From: Trebouxia sp. TZW2008
Taxonomy: Eukaryota; Chlorophyta; Trebouxiophyceae; Trebouxiales; Trebouxiaceae
Direction of reading: 5' to 3'
DNA length: 64,000 nucleotides
Assembly (NCBI GenBank): GCA_002118135.1
Contig: BDIU01000016.1
Location: 1 to 64,000, forward strand
Notes under the pieces: model-generated
Told to the model about the DNA's origin: nothing
The model's database searches: none
What the model saw: only the letters and a program-made list of their open reading frames with translations
In this document: positions 54,961-64,000 of the stretch, in pieces
How the letters are laid out: every line of letters begins with the position of its first letter
Numbering within the stretch: position 1 is the first letter of the stretch
Program-made: the position numbers and the translations under genes

Positions 54961-55834
54961 GGATGGGCTTAGCGTTTGTGGCATGGCATGGCATTGCCTT
55001 GAAGGCCTGTCTTGTGTTATATGTAATGCAAGTCCCAACAGCTTGTTCTACGCACTGTTGCAAGTCCCATCAGCTTGTTCTACGCACTGTTGCAAGTCCC
55101 ATCAGCTTGTTCCACAGAGCTGTGATTGAACCTCGTTTCTGCCATCTTTGCCTGGGTGATGATGTATGCGAACTGGGATTCTGCGAGCCATGGCCAGCTT
55201 GTTAGCCCTGTTGCTAACCTCAACGTCTGCTTACAAGCCATTGATTTTGCATGCGCTGCAAGCGCACGCGGTTATCTTTAGACTCTACGTCGGACCATCA
55301 TGCCATGATGGCAGAACCATGTTGGTCCTGACTTGGGTGTAACGTGACGCAAGACGTGTTGGTGTCCCTGCTTGTTAATAGCCTGAAACGATCATTCAGC
55401 AGTACTTTGGATGCATTGCATAGTCTGAACACAAAATGTCGCAGTAGGCACTGAGGCGCCTGTGTCAACGTGCTTCTTTGCACACCTTCAAATTGAGCTG
55501 TAACTGTCAGTGACCCTGACAGCACTTGTACAATTCTCCTCCATGACAGAATTCCAGACTGACACATTCCAAGCATGCTGTTGATAGCGATGCACCAGTC
55601 TATTGGCTCAGCAGACACTGCTGAGAGTAGACCCTGCCTGAATATTCATTAGTGGGTCAAGCAGCAATCTACTCCTGCTTACAGCACTCAGTATCCCTGC
55701 AGATTAGCTTGCAGCTTCTGCGGACTGTGTCATTCTGTAGTGTAGCACAGCAGCCATCCCGGGCTGCCTCTATAGACAGAGGCTCCCATTATGACGCCTG
55801 ATGGTGTAGACTTTGCTTTCTTCTTCTCCTAGGA
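54961..55834. other. convergent intergenic region RBR / ACLB
   Basis: A 31-bp unit (GCAAGTCCCATCAGCTTGTTC...) is repeated three times at 55029-55115. The remainder shows no gene; it should contain the 3' UTRs of both convergent genes. Confidence 0.55.
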
Positions 55835-58800
55835 CTAGATGTACAGCACTTCATCCCAAGGGTGCCTGTAAAGTGGTTGCTGCAATCTTTTCTGATCAAG
55901 GGCGTGCCCAATGAGCCCTATGCTTCTTGCCAGCACAAACAGCCCATTCAGGTAACCAATCTTGACTATGTCGGCAATTTCTGCCTGCGACATAGACAGC
56001 ATAACATGTCATTTGAGGAAGCTTCAGGGTGAGACTATGTTAAGGAGACTACCAATGACGCATGAACGCGTCAGGTGAGCAGCAACAGAGGTGAATCTGC
56101 AAGCGTGCTGTGCTGAGCTCAAGACCTCATCCAAAGTTTTCAGGTGCTAGTGGACATTGGGTTGCACAAAATGCAGAATTGCATGTGAGTAGGCAATGAA
56201 TAGTATTGTATGGTGCAAAAGGCTATGACATAGCAGTCAGTATGCAAGACGAAGCAGAAGTCAACAATGGCATGCATTCAGCAAGCAATACAATCCGGAG
56301 GTCTTGCAATGAAAGCTTATCTAGCAAAACTCTACGTCGAGTGAGCAAAGGAGTTACCTCTGTAAACAAGGAAGAAGAGTGCAGCAGGTCCAGGAACAAG
56401 GTTCCTATACAGCCATCTACATTCATGACTAGGTTGGCCGCCTTTTGGAGAGTGTAGGTCTCCACTTGCAGCGCGTAGTTGAGATACTTGGTGCTGGGGA
56501 AGAATTTGAAGGCATACTTTTGCAAAAGCTCAACCCGCTTATCACGGTTGTCCTGCATACAAAGTACAAACTTTCAGGTATGTCTGTGAAAAGACAGTAC
56601 AAGCACAGTATTGCAAAAGCTCAAGTTGCTGATCACGGTTGTGCTGCATACAAAGCATCAAGTTTGAGCTTGTTATGGCTCAAACAAGACCATACAAGCT
56701 CATACTGCTTAAGATGTTTGTCCTGCACACAAGGTATTTTGCTGAGGTATGTGATGGTGAAAACACCAAACAAACACATTTTGCAAAAGCTTGACCTGCT
56801 TACGATGGTTGTCCTACACACAGTACACAATATTTGAAGTGTGCAGCAAAAAGTGCACTATACAAAAGGCTGCACAGAAATAGTAGCGATGCAGAACAAA
56901 CAATCCTGCATAAGTCAACATTGCATTCACACAAAATGTCTGATGAATAAAGCCAAAAACAGGCTGCACCATGAGACACCTGGAGTCCCTTCAGCTTCAA
57001 TCAGCAACAAATATATTTCTCAAAGGCTGGCGTATACAATGTCTTGTTGTACAGGCTTACAAGACAGTAGTGCAGTTTGTTGAAGACAGTTGTGGCTTTT
57101 GCCAATGTCTCTGCTATCCATGTAGGAACGCTGTGGAAACCACACTTTCAGTTGTGCTTGTACAACACAAAGCTTGCAGGTGATGCGGCATAGCCGCAAT
57201 ATGCTCACCTTGCTCTTTATCCTATGTCCTATTCCTGGGACTCTGATACCTTTTCTTTTCATGTCCTCTACAAACTCGTCAGGTTCCAATCCTGCAATCA
57301 AAGAATTAAGCATGTAACTCTGCTCTGAAATCTGCACTTGCCTGATCAGGTGGCCTACTTGTAACAGTGTTACGTTCAAGCTTCAGAAAATATCACAATT
57401 TTATTCAAGTTTGGACGTTTGGCCACGTAGAAAAGTGGTCAGACCTTGAGTTTGGGTCCTGTCTATGAAATAGTCATGGGTTTGAAGCCGATGTGTCAAA
57501 ATGTTTGAGAAGCTATGGTTTGCCATGCCTACGCTTATGTATTGCTTGAAGGACAGCCCATCAGGGGCAAAATGTCGTTGATACAGCGCTGCACATGCTG
57601 GTAAAGAAAGCAAGGAGGAGGAGGAGATCTTCAAATGCTTCAGCCAGATGACAAGTGTGATTGCATGCGCCATAAAATGGCAATCAAAGCATGTCCGTCA
57701 AGTTCAATTCAATGTAAAAAGGCCAGGAGCAAGCAAAATCTCAAATTACAGCTGACTGCCCACCAATCTTGAGATTTCCTGGTAGCTTCCAGCACACAAC
57801 AAAAGTCACAGGCAGCATTTACAGCCATTCAAACATCTGAAACAGGAAGAGGCATGCCTGTTACCTACCTTTGGGTTGCCTGGGCACAGGTATCGATCAA
57901 TCAATCAAACAGAAATCTGTACTGATGATGTCAACTCATGCACGGGGAAGGGGATGGAGAGAATGAGGGAAGGGAGGGGGTGGGAAGGAGGGGGCGGGGT
58001 CCTACCTCTATCACATGCATCTCTGAAGTATCTGGCAGAGTCATCTACAGCGCCTCCAAATCTGGGCCCAATGGTGAGTAAGCCGCTGACTAAGCATGAC
58101 ACAAGGTCTTTGCCAGCTCGCGCTGTCACAATGGTGTTGTGCGCCCCTGCATGCACAACAGTCACAAGATGAGTGCAATGTCAATGTTTGATCAGGTTTT
58201 AACACACGCAACCAGACTTGTTGGCTGGCCAAAGCGTGTAATTTCTGTCTCTGTTTCAAGCAAACTGCCTAGGCGCTAGATCGTTTGCGCTAAGGTGTGC
58301 TTCTTGACAATGGCTGTCAGAGTAGGAAAACATGGCGTTGTGCTTTCTGGGCAGCAATGAAGAAGTGCATCTCCCTGACCCTAACTCTCAAGTACTTGCA
58401 GATATTGTATACTTTAGTGAGTATCACACAAGTGTAGTACATGTACACTGACCTGAGACACAGGGCCTGTGGTCAGCACACAGCATAATCACAAGCTGAA
58501 CAAAAGGTGACCAGACCATGCAGCAAAGCAAGATGTGAGGGGGGCACACAGCAAAGCAATACGGCTGACCTGAAACACAGGGCCCATGGTCAGCGCACAG
58601 CATGACCACAAGCTCAATGAAGCGTGATTAGACCAAAACATACAGCAAAGCAAGGTATAAGGAGAGCACACAGCAAAGCAATACGGCTGACCTGAAACAC
58701 AGGACTCATGGTCAGCGCATAGCATGACCATGTATACAGACTCATGGCAAGGGGATCACACAGCAAAAGAGCGTCACCCAAGAAAAGCTTGCGCAGATAC

Positions 58801-61800
58801 GTAGAGAAGGTTTAAGAGCAAGATGACTGACCTGAAACACAAGGGCCATGGTCAGCACACAGCATAACCTACAGCTCGTGTGGCATCAAGTGCATCTGTA
58901 CAAAATTCAGATGACTTCCTTGTCAACAACAACGCACAAGAAACAATTCATAGTGCGTCAGGAAGCAAGTTTGCTGACCTGAGACACATGGCCCATGATC
59001 AGCGCACAACATAAGCACAAGCTCAATGAAGCGTGTGGCGTATTTGGGCAACTGCCGCTTGAACCACAGCAGCGAAATGACATCCCCCACATTGTAGTCG
59101 CCTGTGATGAGCGTCGACATGGTGACCTTGTTGTAAGTTGGCTCTTCGCCCCTGTCATCACAGATTGATGATACAATAGTGGTTGGTACCCGCACCTGTG
59201 CAGACACAACAGACAATTGCTAAAACGCATTGTGGTTGCCCGTGATGAGCATTGACATGCTTGTTGCAAGTAGGCTATTTATCTCTGTCATCACAGATGG
59301 ATGACGCAATGGTGAATGGTACTCGCACCTGTGCAGACATCACTCTTGTTACAAGGGCTGGGTTCAAGTGGTCAACAAGCAGACATGATGGCTCACGGCT
59401 TGCCTGATGAAATGCATTGCTGCTGTGACAATGCTTCTGCAACCAACGACCTGTTGAATTGCTATCCATCACCTCAAGCCCTTGGCTAAAAGGCTGATTT
59501 CCTATGAAGCCCCGTGAATCCCATTTCCAACGTAAAGCTGCTAAGACGCAGAGCAGTAGTGTCTTCAGATGCGATCAGCCATGCTGTCTAAGCAGAAAGT
59601 TTGATGCTGACATGCTTGGGACGTGCTTGGCGCCATTCAAAGCCTTGGAACAGCCAGACCTTACTTTCATGTACATTCCTTGCATGCTTGAGCATTGTGA
59701 CTGCGGCTGGCAAACAGTTACGGCATTGTAAACAGTATCAATGACAAGCCATGTCAAAGCCTTGTTGAGATTCTTATTGACACGACGTGTTGCCTCAACT
59801 GCTTAAGAGGCTGATGGTGATGACTATTGCATGCTCACCTTGCCCGCCTTCTTGGCAGCTTCCAGGTCCTGAGGCACAGACTTGACTTCAGATTCCGGCT
59901 GGGGCTGTATCGTGCCCTCTTGCACCAAGTCGTCATATGTCTGCTTTATAATTCCCTCAAAGCCCTCAAAGGAATCTGGCACGATGGCTCCTGCTGCTTT
60001 CAGGGCTGCGTTCTTGTCCTGAAGCAAAAATGCAGCAGGTCAAAAGATTGATGACAGGAAGGCATCAAGAAAAAGAGGAAACAGGGTGTTCAGACAGAAA
60101 GAATGACTGCAACAAGGATCGATGCTGAGACAAGGACAAATTCAATTGCAACAGGGGCATAGCAAGACTCTTCTGCCACAATGGCGCCATCGCACCAAGA
60201 CAAGAAGGAGACTGACTGCAATAGGGGCTCAAAGAAGACCAGGACGCTTCTGCTGACCCAGGCCGCAACAGGTTTGGTGATCTTTTAGATTTGCCATGAC
60301 AGATTGCCTCAAACATATGTCACAGCAAATGTGGCAACTACCCAAGCAGACTCAGACGCACCACCAATCTTAGCCCCAGCATGGTCAGCAACATTTGTTT
60401 GCAAAGAAGCTGCAGTAATTCAACTGCATGTTACATCAGACTACAGCAGTCACCCAAGCAAGACAAGTCATGACGCAGTGGCCCAGAGGCATGTCACATC
60501 AACCTGAGGCCATCACCTGTGCAGATTCAGACGCACCACCACTCTTAGCTCCAGCATGTCCAAACTGCACCTCAGACTTGAACAGCTTAGCGCAGGTGCC
60601 GCTAACCCACGCCACAACAGGCTTTGTGATCTTGTTGGACTTGAGCGCATCTACTAGGCTGTATTCATCGTGCCCTCCAAGCTCACCCAGGACCACTATG
60701 AGCTTGATGTTGGGGATGTTCTGGTAGCGTAAGCAGTGGTCTGAAAGGGTGCTGCCAGGAAAGACATCTCCTCCGATTGCAATGCCTGCACAGCAGATAA
60801 TTATGTTTCTACAATGTGCATCAAACACTCACATCCTGATCAGCAAGGAAATGAGTTTGATATCTGGGATATTTTTGAAGCGCAAGCAGTGGTCTGAAAG
60901 AGTGCTGCCAGGAAACACATCTCCTCCAATTGCAATGCCTACGAAGCAAAAGGAGTTCTGTTACTGTAATGTCAAGCCAGGCCACAACAGGTTTGGTGGT
61001 CCTTTTAGAGTTGAGCGTTTCTACTAGGCTGTACTTGTGGTGTCCGCCAAGCTCACCCAGGACCAAAATAAGTTTGATGTTGGAACCTTTTGGCAGCGCA
61101 GACACTGATCTGAAAGGGTGTTGCCTGGAAATACGTCTCCTCCAATTGCGATGCCTGCACAATCACATTGGCTTTGTGTCGAACCACTTATGCCAGGGAA
61201 GTGGCTGAGCATGCATGGTATCTGTGATCTTCAGATGACGCAGCTAGTGATCTGACAGTACGCTGCTGGGCAACACATCTCCTCTAAATGCAATGCCTGA
61301 AGAGGTACAGCGTTCCTCACCTCAGTTGCACACTCACATACTAAAAATGGACATGGCTTTGAGGTGTGTCAGCTCTAATATGCAGAGAAGCTGCAGTGAG
61401 ATTGCCTGGCAAACCCCATTACACTGTTGTGCATGACAAGCCACAAAGCGACAAGCCATTAAAACATGTTGTCGGTTGGCCCACATGTGTAGACATGCAT
61501 AGACGAGTCATGCAATCACCATTTGGCTCGTTGAGATGCAGCGACAACATAGTGGCATTGACTGGCATGATGCAATAACACCATCATTGGAGAAAAGCAG
61601 TTTGTCCTGACCTTCGTACAACCCATTTGCGGCCCTTGACAGCACAGTGTACATGCCATTGGACATGCCACCAGATTTGGCGACAATTAGAGTACACAAA
61701 CATCACAATACAAAAGAAGTCAATTGCACTGACCTTCATACAGCCCATTTGTGGCCCTTGACAGCACATTGTACATTTCATTGGACATGCCGCCAGACTT

Positions 61801-63547
61801 TGAGACAAAGCCAACAGACCCTGGTCTGTACAGCTTGCACGCCACAATGTTCTCCAAAGTGCCTGCTGTGTCTCCTATCCGGAATGCCCCAGCCTGCATG
61901 CAAATTGACTGTAAGACACAACAAAAGTCTGCATGGGCATGAGACATGTACTTGACTTGGATATGTATGCATTCACTCAATGGTTTCAATGTTCTCCAGA
62001 ATGCCTGCTGTGCCTCCTATCCGGAATGCCCCAGCCTGCACATCTTTTTGACTGTAAGGGGCAGCAAGGGCATGTACTGGCTTAAGGCCTGTACTTCATT
62101 TGGATCTGTTTGAGTTTGTTCAACAGCCACATCAAAAAGGCAATAAAGTACTTGGTGTCACCTTCAGGCACAACTTCTGCAATGACTGCAATGGTGCAAA
62201 TGGAAGCTTGCATGAGTGGGGTTTGAGCGCTGATGTGAAATGACACTGGAATATGGTGTGTATCTGGAGCCCTCTCACTGTTGCTGGTTCCACAGACAAC
62301 TTGCACGAGTGGATTTCCAGATCAAGTGTGTAGCTAGGCTGGCATAAATTGCAAGTTGCATGAGTAAATTCAGATCTGGTGTGTAAGCATGCTAGGGTAG
62401 GTTGTGTACCTGAAGCCCTCCCACTGTTGCTGGTCCCAGCACAATCTTATTGTGCTTGGCCGCATAGGCAATGAGCTGCTTGGTGTCACCTTCAGGGACA
62501 CCTTCTGCAATGACTGCAATGGTGCGTATGGAAGCTTGCTGAAGTGCTTCCATGGATGACTCATATGCGCTGCATCATCAATGACAGGGGCTCAGATGCT
62601 AGCAATGCATGCAGGCAAGGTAGACAGCCTTAGTCATGCAGGATTGTGTGCATCATCTGCTACAAACAACATGATGAGACAAGTTCAAACATGTTGCAAA
62701 TGACTTGATGCTGCACTTGCAATGCTTGAACGAAAGGACCTGTTTGGGTTGAGGCCATGTTTCAGGCAAAAATTCACATTCCAGGCCAAGCCAGTGGTTT
62801 GCAGTAGTTTCAGGTCACAATGGAATGCCAACATGCAAGCTGTTGCAACAGACAGCCGTGCAGTTTCAATCTGCAATAGCTGGGTGAATTTGACCTATCA
62901 TGCACTGGCTTTTGCAGGCATGTGGTGCAGACTGAACAACTGATATGCCACAGGATCCTGCTGCCTACCTCCTGAAAGAGGCAAAGTTGATGAACACATC
63001 TGCACCTCTGTGAGCCTTGACAGCTGCTGGTGTGCTGCATGCCAAACATGCCCGTCACTCAAAGCAGCAGATTGTATTTTGCGGCCATGCAAATCATCAA
63101 CTATGGCCACTGTACTACTGCGGCAGATCAATGCGCCAACATGACTCCAAGCGTTGAGATGGAAACACTATAGTCTCACCTGCCGTAAACAGGAATGGCA
63201 ATTTCTTCTGATCCAAAAAACAGCTTTTGAAAGCCACCAGACGAGCCAGGTTGTACGATGCAAGCTACCGAAGGTGTGCTTCGACCTGCAGATTACCCAA
63301 GCATGTGGCTGCGTGCACAACTCCGACAGGCAAATACACAACTATGTATCTGAGCCGTTTCGGCTTGATGCCGCTCTGCAGATTGGCACTGCAACCCCTG
63401 ATCTATCGCCGTGCATCGCGTGACCTGCACGAGCAGGTGCTCACCGCACAGATAGTCGAAGTCGAGCATTCGCTGAATAGATTTCTGCTTCCAATTGTAG
63501 AAGACCGCCTGCGTGTCCGAGCTGAAGATCTGTCCATGTTTCACCAT
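55835..63547 (-). CDS. ACLB: ATP-citrate lyase subunit B
   Basis: Cytosolic enzyme cleaving citrate with CoA and ATP to acetyl-CoA and oxaloacetate, feeding lipid and sterol synthesis. In plants and green algae it is a complex of separate A and B subunits; this is B. Exons in gene order: 63547-63445, 63285-63180, 63034-62969, 62569-62410, 61893-61734, 60785-60517, 60018-59839, 59195-58979, 58146-58006, 57291-57209, 56552-56358, 55984-55835; phases agree, 609 aa, as in plants. Seen: [76 protein letters not shown] with the phosphohistidine; then the citrate-synthase-like part [57 protein letters not shown] and the end [11 protein letters not shown] partner A-subunit gene is not in the window. 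Introns 4-8 and 10 carry exon echoes. Confidence 0.96.
56575..56835 (-). repeat. three acceptor-side echoes of ACLB exon 11
   Basis: Copies of the exon 11 start and its acceptor (minus strand TGTATGCAGGACAACCGTGA, VELLQK) lie at about 56609-56660, 56690-56740 and 56778-56830; the real exon starts at 56552. Spacing is 75-95 bp. Confidence 0.8.
58435..58880 (-). repeat. four donor-side echoes of ACLB exon 8
   Basis: Copies of the exon 8 end ([16 protein letters not shown] plus donor) lie at about 58824-58868, 58682-58735, 58560-58615 and 58440-58495, after the real exon end at 58979 in gene order. Spacing is 120-145 bp. The copied segment is the family's conserved CoA/citrate-site motif. Several copies keep CAG|GTCAGC. 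Confidence 0.92.
59220..59345 (-). repeat. acceptor-side echo of ACLB exon 8
   Basis: A copy of the exon 8 start ([15 protein letters not shown] versus [15 protein letters not shown]) with its acceptor lies about 137 bp before the real exon in gene order. The copy gains a stop after DDRDK. Confidence 0.9.
60235..60400 (-). repeat. donor-side echo of ACLB exon 6
   Basis: A diverged copy of the exon 6 end (the HAGAKSGG and KPVVAWV parts are traceable) lies at 60240-60400, after the real exon end at 60517 in gene order. Confidence 0.7.
60850..61300 (-). repeat. three acceptor-side echoes of ACLB exon 6
   Basis: Copies of the exon 6 start ([20 protein letters not shown]) lie at about 60852-60945, 60974-61156 and 61230-61297; the real exon starts at 60785. 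The middle copy is long, running through VLGELGG and KPVVAW. Spacing is 140-215 bp. Confidence 0.9.
61605..62045 (-). repeat. ACLB exon 5 echoes on both sides
   Basis: A donor-side copy ([22 protein letters not shown]) lies at 61611-61695, 123 bp beyond the real exon end (61734). An acceptor-side copy ([20 protein letters not shown]) lies at 61990-62040, about 145 bp before the real start (61893). The exon itself (61734-61893) lies between them. Confidence 0.9.
62100..62300 (-). repeat. donor-side echoes of ACLB exon 4
   Basis: Segments matching [15 protein letters not shown] (62150-62215) and the exon end with its donor (62260-62300) follow the real exon end (62410) in gene order. Confidence 0.8.
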
Positions 63548-63750
63548 GTTTCCCGAGAGCTTTGTCGTCAAAACGCAGTGCTCATCGTCGGATCTGCTGC
63601 ACTCTTGAGTTGTTTGTGCTGCTCATCGTTGTGTCGCGATTGCGTTCTTTGCGTACTGTCCGAGCGCGGTGCCAATTGCCAGTGCGCCCCATCTCGCCGG
63701 TGACTAATGACAAATCCACTAGCAACTCAGCTACTGCATCAAAACTGTTG

Positions 63751-63787
<37 letters not shown>

Positions 63788-64000
63788 CCGCTGCTTGCTG
63801 ACGTGAAACATATTCTCGGGGGGTTTTGTACTTGGTACAAGATCCACACGCAACTTGCTGCTTTCTTGACATTATGCCAATCGCAAACAGGCAGCCACAC
63901 AGACCATTGAATAATGACTTATAGGACATCAGGTATGCAATGACAAATAGTTTGAAGCAGTCAAATGACACGAAAGAGGTCAACTGACGTCTTGCAGCGG
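63548..64000. promoter_or_regulatory. ACLB upstream region with TTGC microsatellite
   Basis: A (TTGC)n tract of about nine units lies at 63748-63786, some 200 bp upstream of the ACLB start codon. The long minus-strand open frame across this region codes only a repeat-derived SKQA run and looks spurious. No other gene is visible to the window edge. Confidence 0.55.

Noticed and set aside
63582..63983. Minus-strand open frame of 133 codons upstream of ACLB
   Set aside because: It is kept open by the TTGC repeat (SKQA run), has no family resemblance and sits in the ACLB promoter region.

Overview
The window is nuclear DNA of a green alga, most likely a trebouxiophyte-like chlorophyte. The evidence is the gene set: a Ycf36/CGLD27 protein (cyanobacteria and plastid lineage only), plant-type plastid ketol-acid reductoisomerase, mitochondrial pyruvate dehydrogenase E1-alpha and a stand-alone ATP-citrate lyase subunit B. 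The genes are intron-dense (57 introns in eight genes) with GT-AG junctions and two apparent GC-AG ones. I built exon models by hand from protein-family similarity and splice consensus. Every model closes in frame with matching intron phases, except the 3' end of the reductoisomerase gene.

Layout, left to right: MOCS3/CNX5 (minus, 269-5267); ketol-acid reductoisomerase (plus, 5388-12322 or slightly beyond), sharing a 120-bp bidirectional promoter with MOCS3; a minus-strand kinase-like remnant (about 13487-14680); mitochondrial PDH E1-alpha (plus, 15096-19266); a bZIP factor (plus, 20163-23088); a secreted protein with an F-type-lectin-like domain (minus, 23804-26862); CGLD27/Ycf36 (plus, 27412-29218); a 24-kb gene for an ankyrin-RBR (Ariadne-type) E3 ubiquitin ligase (plus, 29952-54067); and ATP-citrate lyase subunit B (minus, 55835-63547). 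There is no operon logic. Four genes are in central metabolism (branched-chain amino acid synthesis, pyruvate oxidation, cytosolic acetyl-CoA, molybdopterin/tRNA sulfur transfer), but I see no evidence of co-regulation beyond the one divergent pair.

The most unusual property is how the introns are built. In six of the eight genes the introns are largely tandem arrays of decaying copies of the neighbouring exon edge. Acceptor-side copies (end of intron plus start of exon) lie upstream of the real exon, and donor-side copies (end of exon plus start of intron) lie downstream. Unit lengths are mostly 120-190 bp. I count roughly 80-90 such 'exon echoes'. In the best array (RBR exon 8) the copies nearest the exon are almost identical to it and the distant ones are barely recognisable, as expected if introns keep growing at the splice junction. 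The bZIP and lectin genes lack echoes. Other repeats: a TA-flanked MITE in two copies, a 70-bp repeat found only in introns and usually just upstream of a 3' splice site, a satellite-like array of about 172 bp inside one intron, and several microsatellites.
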